Notes: a model not told the origin generated them from the sequence alone. Positions 9,350 through 19,125 are shown, numbered from the stretch's first letter. The stretch: 64,000 bases of DNA from Alkaliphilus peptidifermentans DSM 18978 (GCF_900101495.1 NZ_FMUS01000007.1:1-64000), one strand, 5' to 3'. Made by a program: numbers and translations.

Positions 9350-10264
9350 ATGAGGTACTTTATAGGAATCGATGGAGGTGGTACAAAAACAATAGCATAT
9401 TTAGGGAATGATATGAAGGAAGTTATATCAACAGCCCAGGTTGGGGCCACTAATTACCATAGTATTGGAATTGATATGGTAAGGGAGAGATTCAAGGAAA
9501 TTTTTACCTATTTTGAAAAAGAGGAAAACGTAGCCATGGATAGAATTGAGGGATTATGCTTTGGCGGAGCCGGGATTGATTCTGCTGAGGACGAAAGAGT
9601 AGTGAGGCAACAGTTTGCAGATATAGGCTACAAAAACTATCTATCGGTGGTAAATGATTCTGTTATTGCACTTGTAGCAGCAAATGGCTTTAAAAGAGGT
9701 GGAATAGTTATTAGTGGTACTGGGTCTATAGCCTATGGCATAGATCAGTGGGGGAAAGGTCATCGGGTTGGTGGCTGGGGTCACCTTATTGATGATTATG
9801 GCAGTGGTTATGCAATCGCCAGAGATGCCTTAAGAAGAGTACTGGAGGGCTACGATGGCAGAAAAGCACAAAGTAAAATTTGGGATGAAGTAAAGAGCAA
9901 GCTTAATTTATCCCATCCCGAGGAATTAATTCAATTTATTTATTCACCCGACACAAAAAAACACCATATCGCTGAAATTGCTCCTGAAATAATAAAGCTC
10001 TATGGTATAGACGAAGGAGCCACCACCATAGTTGAAAAAGCAATAGATGATCTTTGGGAAATGACACATTCCTTAGCAAAAAGATTAAATGAGGATATTT
10101 TTTCACTAGGACTATGTGGGGGACTATTTGAAAACTCTAAAACCATAAGAAGGTTATTCATAGAAAAGGTAACAGAGATGCTTCCTGGCATAAACGTCCA
10201 TTTACCCTATCATAAGGCAGTAATGGGGGCACTGATATTGGCTGTAGACAGTTTAGATAGGTAA
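9350..10264 (+). CDS. N-acetylglucosamine kinase, BadF/BadG ATPase family
   Basis: The 304-residue ASKHA-fold kinase has the phosphate-1 motif FIGIDGGGTKT at the N-terminus, GGAGIDS, a phosphate-2 region VVISGTGSIAYG, and the sugar-site stretch GGWGHLIDDYGSGYAIARDA typical of the NAGK/BcrAD group. It would phosphorylate free GlcNAc at C6. That fits the pathway: hydrolysis of a PTS-imported disaccharide phosphate releases one unphosphorylated sugar that needs a kinase before NagA. GAGGAGG lies upstream; the gene is 26 bases after HPr and is evidently co-transcribed. Confidence 0.85.
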   Translation: MRYFIGIDGGGTKTIAYLGNDMKEVISTAQVGATNYHSIGIDMVRERFKEIFTYFEKEENVAMDRIEGLCFGGAGIDSAEDERVVRQQFADIGYKNYLSVVNDSVIALVAANGFKRGGIVISGTGSIAYGIDQWGKGHRVGGWGHLIDDYGSGYAIARDALRRVLEGYDGRKAQSKIWDEVKSKLNLSHPEELIQFIYSPDTKKHHIAEIAPEIIKLYGIDEGATTIVEKAIDDLWEMTHSLAKRLNEDIFSLGLCGGLFENSKTIRRLFIEKVTEMLPGINVHLPYHKAVMGALILAVDSLDR

Positions 10265-10300
10265 TCTATAATCTAAGGCTAAAAATGAGGAGGAAATGTA

Positions 10301-10606
10301 ATGAAAAAAATAATGCTGGTATGTTCTGCTGGAATGTCCACCAGCTTGCTGGTAACTAAAATGACTACATCTGCAGTAAAAAAAGGGGTTTTAGCTAAGA
10401 TTTTTGCCGTTTCTGAAACTGAGGCTTCAAAACACTTTGATGATATAGATGTACTATTATTGGGTCCACAAGTCAGATATTTACTTAGTAAAATGGAAAA
10501 GTCTCTGGCTGGAAAGGGAGTTCCTGTTGCCGTCATTGATAGTATCAATTATGGAACCATGAACGGAGAAGCAGTATTGAATCAGGCGTTAGGTTTGTTA
10601 GAGTAG
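10301..10606 (+). CDS. PTS EIIB, lactose/cellobiose/chitobiose family
   Basis: The 101-residue EIIB has the N-terminal phosphocysteine loop MLVCSAGMSTSLLV (Cys-8). The size and the VLLLGPQVRYLL strand are as in CelA/ChbB. It takes phosphate from EIIA (13347-13673) and passes it to the sugar during entry through EIIC. The separate IIB, IIC and IIA genes of this family are all present in this operon. By analogy to LevR systems it may also modify the activator's PRD. Confidence 0.93.
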   Translation: MKKIMLVCSAGMSTSLLVTKMTTSAVKKGVLAKIFAVSETEASKHFDDIDVLLLGPQVRYLLSKMEKSLAGKGVPVAVIDSINYGTMNGEAVLNQALGLLE

Positions 10607-10661
10607 ATTTAATAAATTAGATACCTAATGGAATTATAAATTTAAATTAAGGGGGATAAAA

Positions 10662-11933
10662 ATGAAAAAGTTTCTAGAATTTATGGAGAAGTATTTTATG
10701 CCGTATGCAGCTAAGATAGGTGGACAAAGACACTTAATAGCTATTCGTGATGGCTTTGTAGCTATAATGCCTCTCATTTTAGCTGGTTCATTCGCTGTAT
10801 TATTAAACAACACTCTGGTTACTTGGGTTCCATTTTTCGAATTTTTAAGGGGTATAAATGGCAATGTTTGGTGGGGGACCTTTGCAATTATGACCCTTTT
10901 GGTTGTTTTCTCAACTGGATACAGCCTAGCAAAGGGATATGATGTAGATGGTTTGGCAGCTGGATTAGTTTCTATTGGTGCCTTTATTGCGGTTACTCCT
11001 CAGATCCATGGAGATGCAAGTTGGGGATATATACATTTCGGGTTTTTAAGTGCAACTGGGCTGTTTACTGGACTACTTGTAGCGATACTGGCTACTGAAA
11101 TTTTTGTTAAATTAACAAAGAGAAATATAGTTATAAAAATGCCTGACACAGTACCACCAGCAGTTGGAAGAGCCTTTGCTGCTGTAATACCAGGAATAGC
11201 AGCAGTATATGTATCTGCTACAGTAGCGCATTTGATTTCTACTATTGGAAACACAAGTCTGTATGATTTAATATATAATACTATTCAAGTGCCACTTCAA
11301 GGATTGGGGCAGGGTCCTATATCAGCTATGATAGCGGCTATGCTTATCAATTTATTCTGGTTCTTTGGTCTACATGGAGCTAATCTATTAGATCCAATCA
11401 TGAATACAGTTTACTTACCAGCACTTTTAGAAAATGCAGATTTAATTGAACAAGGATTAGTAGCAACAAATAATATAACTAGAGTTTTCTTTGACGCATA
11501 TGTACATTTAGGTGGATCTGGAGCTACATTAGCATTAATAGCTGCAATATTTATTGGTACAAAAAAACGCAAAGAATACAAAGAGGTTGCAAAACTGGGC
11601 TTACCTAATGGAATTTTCCAAATTAATGAAGTTATGATATTTGGCTTGCCAATTGTTTTAAATCCAATTTTATTTATACCATTTTTCATTACTCCAGGTA
11701 TACTTACACTAATTGCATATATAGCTACAGCAACTGGATTAGTGCCTCCTACCTTCGTAGCAATCCCATGGATAACACCAGTTGGAATAGGTGGATTTTT
11801 GGCTACAGGTGGAAGTATTATGGGTGCATTATTAGCTCTATTTAACTTCTGTGTAGCTGTGTTAATATATCTGCCATTTATTAAATTAGCAGATAAATAT
11901 ACAGAAGATAAAGCAGAAAAAAGTACAATTTAA
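10662..11933 (+). CDS. PTS EIIC, cellobiose/diacetylchitobiose permease
   Basis: The 423-residue membrane protein has about ten hydrophobic helices and opens MKKFLEFMEKYFMPYAAKIG, as CelB/ChbC proteins do. Internal landmarks include the AIRDGFVAIMPLILAGS segment and a GLHGANLLDPIMN loop near the sugar site. It forms the channel that imports and, with EIIB, phosphorylates a beta-linked disaccharide. Flanking NagA, NagB and GlcNAc kinase genes point to an N-acetylglucosamine-containing disaccharide rather than cellobiose. GGGGGAT precedes the ATG. Confidence 0.93.
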   Translation: MKKFLEFMEKYFMPYAAKIGGQRHLIAIRDGFVAIMPLILAGSFAVLLNNTLVTWVPFFEFLRGINGNVWWGTFAIMTLLVVFSTGYSLAKGYDVDGLAAGLVSIGAFIAVTPQIHGDASWGYIHFGFLSATGLFTGLLVAILATEIFVKLTKRNIVIKMPDTVPPAVGRAFAAVIPGIAAVYVSATVAHLISTIGNTSLYDLIYNTIQVPLQGLGQGPISAMIAAMLINLFWFFGLHGANLLDPIMNTVYLPALLENADLIEQGLVATNNITRVFFDAYVHLGGSGATLALIAAIFIGTKKRKEYKEVAKLGLPNGIFQINEVMIFGLPIVLNPILFIPFFITPGILTLIAYIATATGLVPPTFVAIPWITPVGIGGFLATGGSIMGALLALFNFCVAVLIYLPFIKLADKYTEDKAEKSTI

Positions 11934-11949
11934 TAGATTTATAGAGTAG

Positions 11950-11980
11950 AGGTAAAGGGAGTGTATTACTCCCTTTACCT
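11950..11980 (+). other. Intercistronic hairpin between EIIC and GH4 genes
   Basis: A 13-bp perfect stem (arms AGGTAAAGGGAGT and its complement) with a 5-base loop and no T run. It more likely limits 3'-5' decay or marks a processing site within the operon mRNA than terminates it. Confidence 0.6.
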
Positions 11981-12009
11981 TATATCAATATAATAATGGG
12001 GTGAAAAAC

Positions 12010-13320
12010 ATGCAGTGTGGATTAAAAATTACTGTTATAGGTGGTGGCAGCAGCTACACACCAGAGCTAATAGAGGGTTTTATAAAAAGGACCAATGAAC
12101 TACCAGTTAGGGAAATTCATTTGGTTGATATAGAAGAAGGAAAAGAAAAATTAAATATTATATTTGAGCTTACCAAAAGAATGATAAGAAAAGCAGGATT
12201 AGAAACAAAAATATATCAAACCTTAGATAGAAAACAAGCAATTAAGGATTCTGATTTTGTAGTTACTCAAATAAGAGTAGGTGGATTAAAGGCAAGGGCA
12301 TTGGATGAAAAAATACCTTTAAAATATAATGTGATTGGTCAAGAAACAACAGGGCCAGGAGGTTTCGCAAAAGCCTTAAGAACAATACCTGTTATTTTAG
12401 ATATTTGTAGAGAAATTGAGGTTCTTGCACCAAATGCATGGCTTATAAACTTCACTAATCCAGTTAGTATTATAACTGAAATGGTATTAAAACATACAAA
12501 TGTGAGGACAATAGGACTTTGTAATGTGCCAATTGGTATGATTAATAATATTGCAAAGATACTTGGATACGAAAGCAGTCGTCTTAGAATAGACTTTGTT
12601 GGCTTAAATCATATGGTTTATGGTAAGAAAGTATATTTAGATGGTGATGATATTACAACAGATGTTTTAAGAAATCTGGCTGAGGGTAATTCTATAACAA
12701 TGAAGAATATTCCAGATCTTGTTTGGGATAAAGATTTTATTAATGCTTTAGGGTTGTTACCCTGTCCATATCATAGATATTTCTATATGACAGATGAAAT
12801 GCTGGAGGATGAAAAAAGAGCATTGCAGGAGAAAGGAACAAGGGCTGAGCAGGTTAAGAGAATTGAAGAAGCACTTTTCAATCTATATAAGAAGGTTGAG
12901 CTTGATGTAAAACCAAAGGAATTAGAGGAGAGGGGTGGCGCATACTACTCTGACGCTGCTGTCTCTTTGATAAGCGCTATTTATAATGATAAGAACGAAA
13001 TTCATACTGTAAATGTACACAATAATGGTGGGATTGTAGATTTATCGGAGGATGTTGTAGTAGAGTTGAATGCTGTTATTGGCAAGTCTGGTGCTAGACC
13101 TATTGCATCAGGGAAATTGCCTATACAAATTAATGGCTTAATTCAAGCAGTAAAAAGCTATGAGCTATTGGCAGTAGAAGCAGGAATATCTGGGGACTAT
13201 AACACAGCTCTAATGTCCCTTATGTCTAATCCTTTGGTACCATCAATAAAGGTTGCAAAAAAAATACTAGATGATATACTAATGGCAAATGTCGACTATT
13301 TACCACAATTTAATAAATAA
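12010..13320 (+). CDS. GH4 6-phospho-beta-glycosidase (chitobiose-6-P type likely)
   Basis: The start ATG 12010 is chosen because GGGGTG at 11998-12003 is its ribosome site; a GTG at 12001 lies inside that site. The 436-residue protein has the Rossmann N-terminus KITVIGGGSSYTPE, the NFTNPVSIITE segment, and the metal-binding pair Cys in GLCNVP and His in VGLNHMVYG. These mark the NAD- and Mn-dependent family 4 enzymes (CelF/ChbF/LicH). It should hydrolyse the imported disaccharide 6'-phosphate to GlcNAc-6-P and GlcNAc. Exact substrate is inferred from the operon. Confidence 0.92.
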   Translation: MQCGLKITVIGGGSSYTPELIEGFIKRTNELPVREIHLVDIEEGKEKLNIIFELTKRMIRKAGLETKIYQTLDRKQAIKDSDFVVTQIRVGGLKARALDEKIPLKYNVIGQETTGPGGFAKALRTIPVILDICREIEVLAPNAWLINFTNPVSIITEMVLKHTNVRTIGLCNVPIGMINNIAKILGYESSRLRIDFVGLNHMVYGKKVYLDGDDITTDVLRNLAEGNSITMKNIPDLVWDKDFINALGLLPCPYHRYFYMTDEMLEDEKRALQEKGTRAEQVKRIEEALFNLYKKVELDVKPKELEERGGAYYSDAAVSLISAIYNDKNEIHTVNVHNNGGIVDLSEDVVVELNAVIGKSGARPIASGKLPIQINGLIQAVKSYELLAVEAGISGDYNTALMSLMSNPLVPSIKVAKKILDDILMANVDYLPQFNK

Positions 13321-13346
13321 TAACCTAATGCAAGGAGCGATTAGAT

Positions 13347-13673
13347 ATGGATATTGAAGTTACTATATTTACTATAATTACCCACAGTGGGGAAGCAAGA
13401 AGTTCCAGTATGGAGGCAATACAAAATGCTAAGAAGGGTGATTATAAAAAGGCTACCAAATGCATGGAAGATGCAAAGGAAAAGCTAGCCTTGGCCCATG
13501 AGGCTCAAACTATGTTAATTCATTCTGAGGCACAAGGAAATAAGGTGGAAATATCTCTATTAATGATTCATGCGCAGGATCATTTAATGAATGCTATGAC
13601 GGTTAAGGACCTAGCTGAGGAATTCGTTGATCTATACAGAAATGTAATGTGTAGAAAACAGGAGGTTGTATAG
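13347..13673 (+). CDS. PTS EIIA, lactose/cellobiose/chitobiose family
   Basis: A 108-residue all-helical EIIA (CelC/ChbA type). The C-terminal segment LLMIHAQDHLMNAM carries the phosphoaccepting His in the IHAQDHLM motif and the trimer metal-site Asp. The upstream helix LAHEAQTMLIHSEAQG is also conserved. AAGGAG precedes the ATG, and the stop lies one base before the next start, so translation is tightly linked to the DUF871 gene. Confidence 0.94.
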   Translation: MDIEVTIFTIITHSGEARSSSMEAIQNAKKGDYKKATKCMEDAKEKLALAHEAQTMLIHSEAQGNKVEISLLMIHAQDHLMNAMTVKDLAEEFVDLYRNVMCRKQEVV

Positions 13674-13674
13674 A

Positions 13675-14769
13675 ATGCGGGAATTGGGAATTTCAATATA
13701 CCCTGGAAATGGAAGTATGGAAGAAATAAAGAATTATTTATCATTGGCTGCTAAATATGGATTTACCAGGATATTTACTTGCCTAATATCAGCTAAGGGG
13801 GACAAAGACAAGATAATTGAAGAATTTAGGGAAATTGTTGGATTTGCAGATAGTTTAGGAATGAAGGTGATAGCAGACGTAAGTCCTTCAGTACTTGAAG
13901 AGTATAATATTGGCTATGAAGATCTAAAATTTTTTAAAGACATGAAGCTGTGGGGGCTAAGGTTAGATTTAGGCTTTAGTGGAATGGAGGAAAGCATAAT
14001 GACCTTCAACCCCTATGGATTAAAAATAGAAGTGAATATGAGTAGTGGTACCAAGTATTTAGACAATATTCTTTCATATGTCCCAAACAAAGATAATTTA
14101 ATTGGATGCCATAACTTTTATCCCCATAGGTATACAGGATTATCTAGAGAGCACTTTCTTAAATGCTCAAGGGAATATAGAGAGAAGGGTATTAGAACAG
14201 CAGCATTTGTTTCTTCCAATATCGGAAAAATTGGCCCATGGCAAGTAAGTGAGGGGCTATGCACTCTTGAAGAACACAGAAACTTACCTATAGAAACACA
14301 GGCGAAGGATCTGTTTAATACAGAGTTAATAGATGATGTTATTATTGCCAACGGGTTTGCCTCTGAAGAAGAGCTTAAAGGACTTGCAGAAATAAATAGA
14401 GATATGCTTTCGCTTAACATAGAGGTTTTGGAAGGACTTCCCGACATTGAGAGGAAAATTTTACTTGAGGAACTTCACTTCAATAGAGGGGATGTATCTG
14501 AATACATGATTCGTTCTACACAAAGCCGGGTTAAATATATGGATAACCATTTTAAACTTATGAACCCAAAGCAAATTGAAAGAGGAGATATAATAATTGA
14601 TAGCTCCCTATATGATAGATATGCAGGAGAACTCCAGATTGCCCTAAAGGATATGGAAAATAGTGGAAAGACCAGTGTTGTTGGAAGAATATGTAAGGAA
14701 GAGGTATATCTTTTAGATTATATACTTCCATGGCAAAAATTTAAGCTAAGAGAAAAGGATTTAAAATAA
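13675..14769 (+). CDS. DUF871/MupG-like TIM-barrel protein (GH170-related)
   Basis: ATG 13675 follows GGAGG by nine bases; a TTG at 13666 would overlap the EIIA stop. The 364-residue protein opens ELGISIYPGNGSMEEIKNYL and has the TRIFTCLIS strand and GCHNFYPHRYTG segment typical of DUF871. The Staphylococcus member MupG is a 6-phospho-N-acetylmuramidase splitting MurNAc-6-P-GlcNAc. Its presence beside a GH4 enzyme gives the operon two potential phosphoglycosidases, so the imported sugar may be chitobiose, MurNAc-GlcNAc, or both. No MurQ etherase is in the operon, which weakens the MurNAc route. Confidence 0.85.
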   Translation: MRELGISIYPGNGSMEEIKNYLSLAAKYGFTRIFTCLISAKGDKDKIIEEFREIVGFADSLGMKVIADVSPSVLEEYNIGYEDLKFFKDMKLWGLRLDLGFSGMEESIMTFNPYGLKIEVNMSSGTKYLDNILSYVPNKDNLIGCHNFYPHRYTGLSREHFLKCSREYREKGIRTAAFVSSNIGKIGPWQVSEGLCTLEEHRNLPIETQAKDLFNTELIDDVIIANGFASEEELKGLAEINRDMLSLNIEVLEGLPDIERKILLEELHFNRGDVSEYMIRSTQSRVKYMDNHFKLMNPKQIERGDIIIDSSLYDRYAGELQIALKDMENSGKTSVVGRICKEEVYLLDYILPWQKFKLREKDLK

Positions 14770-14821
14770 AAAGATAGAAATAAATAGAATAAAAATAAAT
14801 TAGAATACGAGAGGTGTTAAT

Positions 14822-15961
14822 ATGAATGCAATAATAAATGGAAGAATTATATTGCGGGATAAAATTCTAGATAATAAGGTATTGATATATGATGAAAAAA
14901 TCATAATTATATCCGATGATATACCTGATGATGAAATAGAGGTTTTAGATGCTAAAGGACAATACATTTCTCCAGGCTTTATTGATATTCATATACATGG
15001 AGCTTTTGGCTACGATACAATGGATGACAATCCAAAAGCCATAGAAGCAATAAGCCAAAAAATATGCCAAAATGGAGTTACAGGCATATTGGCAACAACC
15101 ATGACAATGCCACTTGACGATATAAGTAAGGCCCTTAAGAGAATTGGTGAGGCCATGAAAAATAGGCATAAGGGAGCATCGGTTTTTGGTGCCCATCTTG
15201 AAGGCCCATTCATTAACCCTATTAAAAAGGGTGCTCAAAGTGATAAATATATTATTGATCCTGACTATAATCTAATAAAAGAATTTCATGATGTAATAAA
15301 GATTATAACCATTGCCCCAGAGGTAGATGAAAATTTATCCTTTATAAAAAATGTAAAGAAGCATCATGAAATAGCTATGTCTATGGGGCATTCTAATGCC
15401 ACATATGAAGAGGCAATGGATGCTATCTCGGCAGGCGTTGAAAGTGCAACACATATTTTTAATGGAATGACTGGATTCCACCATAGAGACCCTGGGGTTG
15501 TAGGAGCAATATTAAAGTCTAATATATATTGCGAGCTTATAGCAGATAAAATTCATGTCCATCCCGCTATTTTCAGCATTATAGGTGATGTAAAGGGAAC
15601 AGACAGAATCATATTAATTACTGATTCAATGCAGGGGGCTTGTATGAAAAGTGGTACCTATGACCTTGGTGGACAATTGATTGAGGTTACCTCTAAAACT
15701 GCAAAGTTAAAGGATGGAACCTTAGCAGGAAGCGTTCTTAAGATGAATGAAGCAATTAAAAATTATTGGGAGAATACAAATTATAGTCTTCCGTATGTTG
15801 TTAATATGGCTTCTTTAAATCCTGCCAGCCTTATAGGCATTGATAAACTTCGGGGAAGCATAGAAGTAGGCAAATTTGCAGATTTGACAATATTTAATGA
15901 AGAACTGGAAATATCAACTACTATCGTCGAAGGTCAAATATGTTATGAAGGGAAGAAATAA
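14822..15961 (+). CDS. nagA: N-acetylglucosamine-6-phosphate deacetylase
   Basis: The 379-residue amidohydrolase has PGFIDIHIHGAFGYDTMD (first metal/His motif), GAHLEGPFINPIKKGAQ (metal-binding Glu), SMGHSNATYEEAMDAI and THIFNGMTGFHHRDPG (substrate and metal His residues), and ILITDSMQGA with the catalytic Asp. It converts GlcNAc-6-P to glucosamine-6-P and acetate. A GAGAGG site precedes the ATG. It is followed after two bases by nagB, the usual coupled pair. Confidence 0.97.
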   Translation: MNAIINGRIILRDKILDNKVLIYDEKIIIISDDIPDDEIEVLDAKGQYISPGFIDIHIHGAFGYDTMDDNPKAIEAISQKICQNGVTGILATTMTMPLDDISKALKRIGEAMKNRHKGASVFGAHLEGPFINPIKKGAQSDKYIIDPDYNLIKEFHDVIKIITIAPEVDENLSFIKNVKKHHEIAMSMGHSNATYEEAMDAISAGVESATHIFNGMTGFHHRDPGVVGAILKSNIYCELIADKIHVHPAIFSIIGDVKGTDRIILITDSMQGACMKSGTYDLGGQLIEVTSKTAKLKDGTLAGSVLKMNEAIKNYWENTNYSLPYVVNMASLNPASLIGIDKLRGSIEVGKFADLTIFNEELEISTTIVEGQICYEGKK

Positions 15962-15963
15962 GC

Positions 15964-16719
15964 ATGAAAGTAATCGTTGCAAGAGACTATAATGAATTGA
16001 GCGAAAAGGCAGCGAATATCCTAGCCAGTCATATTGTTTTAAAACCCAATAGTGTAATTGGTTTGGCCACAGGTTCGACACCAATAGGTACATATAAAGA
16101 GCTGGTTAGGATTTATGAGGAAGGAAGAATTAGCTTTAAGGAGGTTGTCTCCTTTAATTTAGATGAGTACTATGGTTTAGATAAGAGCAATAAACAAAGC
16201 TATTACTACTTTATGAATAAGCATCTCTTTAATCATATAAATATAAAAGAGGAAAATATACATATACCAAATGGTATAGCTAAAGACATAGAGCTTGAGT
16301 GTAAAAATTACGAAGGCAAGATTAAGCAAGCTGGAGGAATTGATATTCAATTACTGGGAATTGGAAGAAATGGACATATTGGATTTAATGAACCAGATGT
16401 AAAGTTTGAAGCTTTAACCCACCTGGTTAATTTAGATGAAGATACAATAAATGCTAACTCTAGATTTTTCGGATCAATTGATAACGTACCTAAACTAGCC
16501 ATTAGTATGGGAATTAAAACAATTATGCAGTCTAAGAAAATCATTCTATTGGCCAGTGGGTCAGAGAAGGCTAAGACAATATATAATATGATTCATGAAA
16601 AAATCACCCCTGAACTACCTGCATCGGTGCTTCAGCTGCATCAAGATGTTACTGTTATTTTAGACCAAGGGGCAGCACAGCTTTTGAATGAAGAAGGCCT
16701 ACTACAAATGGAAGCATAG
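15964..16719 (+). CDS. nagB: Glucosamine-6-phosphate deaminase
   Basis: The 251-residue product has the NagB signatures GLATGSTPIGTYKELV, VVSFNLDEYYGL (catalytic Asp) and LLGIGRNGHIGFNEP (active-site His). The length lacks the C-terminal extension of allosteric enterobacterial NagB, as usual in Firmicutes. It converts glucosamine-6-P to fructose-6-P and ammonia, completing the pathway encoded by this operon. Confidence 0.97.
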   Translation: MKVIVARDYNELSEKAANILASHIVLKPNSVIGLATGSTPIGTYKELVRIYEEGRISFKEVVSFNLDEYYGLDKSNKQSYYYFMNKHLFNHINIKEENIHIPNGIAKDIELECKNYEGKIKQAGGIDIQLLGIGRNGHIGFNEPDVKFEALTHLVNLDEDTINANSRFFGSIDNVPKLAISMGIKTIMQSKKIILLASGSEKAKTIYNMIHEKITPELPASVLQLHQDVTVILDQGAAQLLNEEGLLQMEA

Positions 16720-16730
16720 AGAGGTATTGT

Positions 16731-16796
16731 ATGAAGGGAATAGGTGCATCACTGGATATAGCAATAATTAAAGAAACCTTAATGAAATTAACTTAA
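16731..16796 (+). CDS. Tiny ORF (21 residues) closing the PTS operon
   Basis: ATG 16731 follows GAGAGGTATTGT, a reasonable ribosome site, 11 bases after the nagB stop. The peptide reads MKGIGASLDIAIIKETLMKLT. I do not recognise it. It could be a small protein, or a relic of a longer gene cut by a deletion before the terminator. Confidence 0.3.
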   Translation: MKGIGASLDIAIIKETLMKLT

Positions 16797-16811
16797 TGTA
16801 AGTCTCAAATA

Positions 16812-16846
16812 AGAGCCCGCCAATTATAGAAGGTGGGTCTTTTTGT
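16812..16846 (+). terminator. Terminator of the aminosugar PTS operon
   Basis: The GC-rich stem (16812-16821 with 16832-16840, including G-T pairs) is followed by TTTTTG. It ends the transcript running from the sigma-54 promoter. Confidence 0.75.
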
Positions 16847-16945
16847 GTTTTACAAACCATTTTACTACTTTGAAGTTATAAGTGGCGTTTGGTGCAGACT
16901 ATAGTTAGTTTATAGTATATATATTTTATAAAAAGTGAAGGACAA

Positions 16946-16962
16946 AGTCGAAAGATGTCGAA
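16946..16962. promoter_or_regulatory. Two adjacent Spo0A-box-like heptamers before the first chemoreceptor
   Basis: AGTCGAA (16946-16952) and TGTCGAA (16956-16962) are separated by three bases, ~58 bases before the receptor's start. TGTCGAA is the classical 0A-box core. Short motifs of this kind occur by chance in AT-rich DNA, so this is tentative. Confidence 0.3.
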
Positions 16963-17019
16963 TCATATATGTATTAACAGTTTTATATATTTTATGAAAA
17001 AAATAGGGGGGAATGACAA

Positions 17020-19125
17020 GTGAGTATGCGTAACTTTAGTATCAATTCCATTACAACTAGAATTATTGCTGCTATTGTAGTTTGCACCGTATTAACAGCT
17101 ACATCAATAGGTATATTTAGCTCTATAAGAAGTGGTAGATTGATAGAAGAAGAAGCAACTTCAAAGTTAAGCTTTATGGTAGAGGCCTATGGTAATAGTT
17201 TTGATCAAGAGTTTTCTCAGGTGGAATACATTTCAAATGTCCTTGAGTATTTAATTACATCACAAATTAATATAGAAAAATTACAAGAAGATCCTGAATA
17301 TTTGTATGACTTTAAAATGAGATTAGCACCTATGGTACAGGAACTTGCTCAAAAGGCTAGCAGTGCAAAATCTGCATATATTTATTTCAATCCAGACTTA
17401 ACGGGTACTGAACATGACCTATATTATATTGATCATAACAGGGATGGAGTTGTTAGTAGACAAGAAGAAGTTTCTGCTACGTACTATGAAGATCCTACTG
17501 ATGAATCTATGGCTTGGTGGTTTGCACCAGTACAAAATAAAAGGGGTATATGGACTGATCCATATGTGTGGGTATTTGATGATGGATCATATGATGTTTT
17601 TGTTTCCTATACAAAACCAGTATTTGTTGATAATAAACTAATTGCAGTTGTTGGTACTGATTTTATGTTTCAGGATATAGCAGAAATAATAAAGAATTTA
17701 ACAGTTTATGATACTGGATATGGGTTTCTATTAAATGATAATTATGAATTTTTGATCCATTCATACTTAACTGAAGGTGAAAATTTTAGTGAAATAAGCA
17801 ATGGAGAATATAGCTGGATAATTGATAAAATTCAACAAGATGGAAGTGTAGTGATTGACTATACTTTTGAAGGTACAGATGTAATTTCAGCTTTTGTGAC
17901 AATGTCAAATGGGTGGATATTGGGTATTACTCCACCTAGAGAAGAGGTTTTTGAAAGCTTAGTGGCTCTAAGGAGAGTAACTAACTTTTTAATAATAATT
18001 GGTGTAATACTTGCCATTATAGCTGCATTTATAATTGGAGGTTTTATAACAAAACCCTTAAAGGAAACCTTCCAGCATATTGAGGTTATTTCTACTGGCG
18101 ATTTTACACAAAGTATACCTGATAAAATCACCAAAAGAAAGGATGAAATAGGAAACATTGCTACGGGAATAGAGAGAATGCAGCAAAATATAAAAAGCTT
18201 AATAAAAAATTCTGTTGATGCCGTAACTGAGGTTGACACTTCATCTAGTTTGTTAGCAAAAACAGCAGATGATACTAGCATATCAGCTGGACAAATATCC
18301 CTTTCTGTAGACGAAATTGCTGAAGGAGCAACAGAACAAGCAAGAACTACGTTAGCAGCATCTCAAATGCTAACAGAGTTAAACAATACCTTTTCTCAGC
18401 TTCAGATTGGTAACAATGAAATTTTATATACAACGGAAAATGCAATGAAAGAAAATACCACCAGTAAGGAATCTTTAGAGGAGTTAAAGGATAAAAACAG
18501 ATTTAATAACGAGTCCATAAGTAAAATAGAAAAGGTAATTGAAGAACTGAGTCTCAAATCATCAGATATTGGAAATATAATTGAAACCATAAGTACTATT
18601 GCTGATCAGACTAATCTACTGTCCTTAAATGCTTCTATAGAGGCGGCTAGAGCAGGAGAAGCGGGCAAGGGCTTTGTTGTAGTTGCAAATGAAATAAGAA
18701 AGCTTGCTGAAGAATCGGCAAAATCTACCGATAAAATCAGAAATATAGTAACAGCTATTCAGGCTGAAAGTACTAAAACAGCAGAAATTATGATGGAAGT
18801 AAAAAGCAGTTCAATTGAACAAACAAATTCGGTGGAACAGGTAAATATTTCCTTTACAAATACATCTAAATCAATAGACAATATATCCTTTGAAATAAAA
18901 AATATTAATAAGTTAATTGGTGAGGTTATCAGCAGTAAAGATAATATTACACAATGTATAGAGAACATTTCCGCTATATCACAACAGACGGCAGCGGCAA
19001 CAGAGGAGGTAAGTGCAACTACACAACAACAAACAATAGCCATTGAAGAAGTAGCAAAACTTGCAGAAAATCTAAATGGTTTGTCTAAAAAACTAACAAA
19101 TGAAATAAATCAATTTAAAATTTAA
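17020..19125 (+). CDS. Methyl-accepting chemotaxis protein with dCache sensor and EF-hand-like loop
   Basis: GTG 17020 follows AGGGGGGAAT. The 701-residue protein has TM1 (~14-35), an extracytoplasmic dCache-type region (~36-320), TM2 (~323-345), HAMP (~346-400) and a cytoplasmic signalling domain. The hairpin tip reads [20 protein letters not shown] and is followed by the typical [17 protein letters not shown]. The sensor contains residues 138-149, [12 protein letters not shown], which fits a 12-residue EF-hand calcium loop (D1, N3, D5, G6, V8, E12). The location after the GlcNAc operon suggests, without proof, a role in sugar taxis. Confidence 0.93.
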   Translation: MSMRNFSINSITTRIIAAIVVCTVLTATSIGIFSSIRSGRLIEEEATSKLSFMVEAYGNSFDQEFSQVEYISNVLEYLITSQINIEKLQEDPEYLYDFKMRLAPMVQELAQKASSAKSAYIYFNPDLTGTEHDLYYIDHNRDGVVSRQEEVSATYYEDPTDESMAWWFAPVQNKRGIWTDPYVWVFDDGSYDVFVSYTKPVFVDNKLIAVVGTDFMFQDIAEIIKNLTVYDTGYGFLLNDNYEFLIHSYLTEGENFSEISNGEYSWIIDKIQQDGSVVIDYTFEGTDVISAFVTMSNGWILGITPPREEVFESLVALRRVTNFLIIIGVILAIIAAFIIGGFITKPLKETFQHIEVISTGDFTQSIPDKITKRKDEIGNIATGIERMQQNIKSLIKNSVDAVTEVDTSSSLLAKTADDTSISAGQISLSVDEIAEGATEQARTTLAASQMLTELNNTFSQLQIGNNEILYTTENAMKENTTSKESLEELKDKNRFNNESISKIEKVIEELSLKSSDIGNIIETISTIADQTNLLSLNASIEAARAGEAGKGFVVVANEIRKLAEESAKSTDKIRNIVTAIQAESTKTAEIMMEVKSSSIEQTNSVEQVNISFTNTSKSIDNISFEIKNINKLIGEVISSKDNITQCIENISAISQQTAAATEEVSATTQQQTIAIEEVAKLAENLNGLSKKLTNEINQFKI

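Noticed and set aside
13675-14769. Calling the PTS operon a MurNAc (peptidoglycan-recycling) operon on the strength of the MupG-like protein
   Set aside because: No MurQ etherase or MurP-type EIIBC is present, while chitobiose-type EIIA/B/C, GlcNAc kinase, NagA and NagB are; GlcNAc disaccharide use is the better reading.
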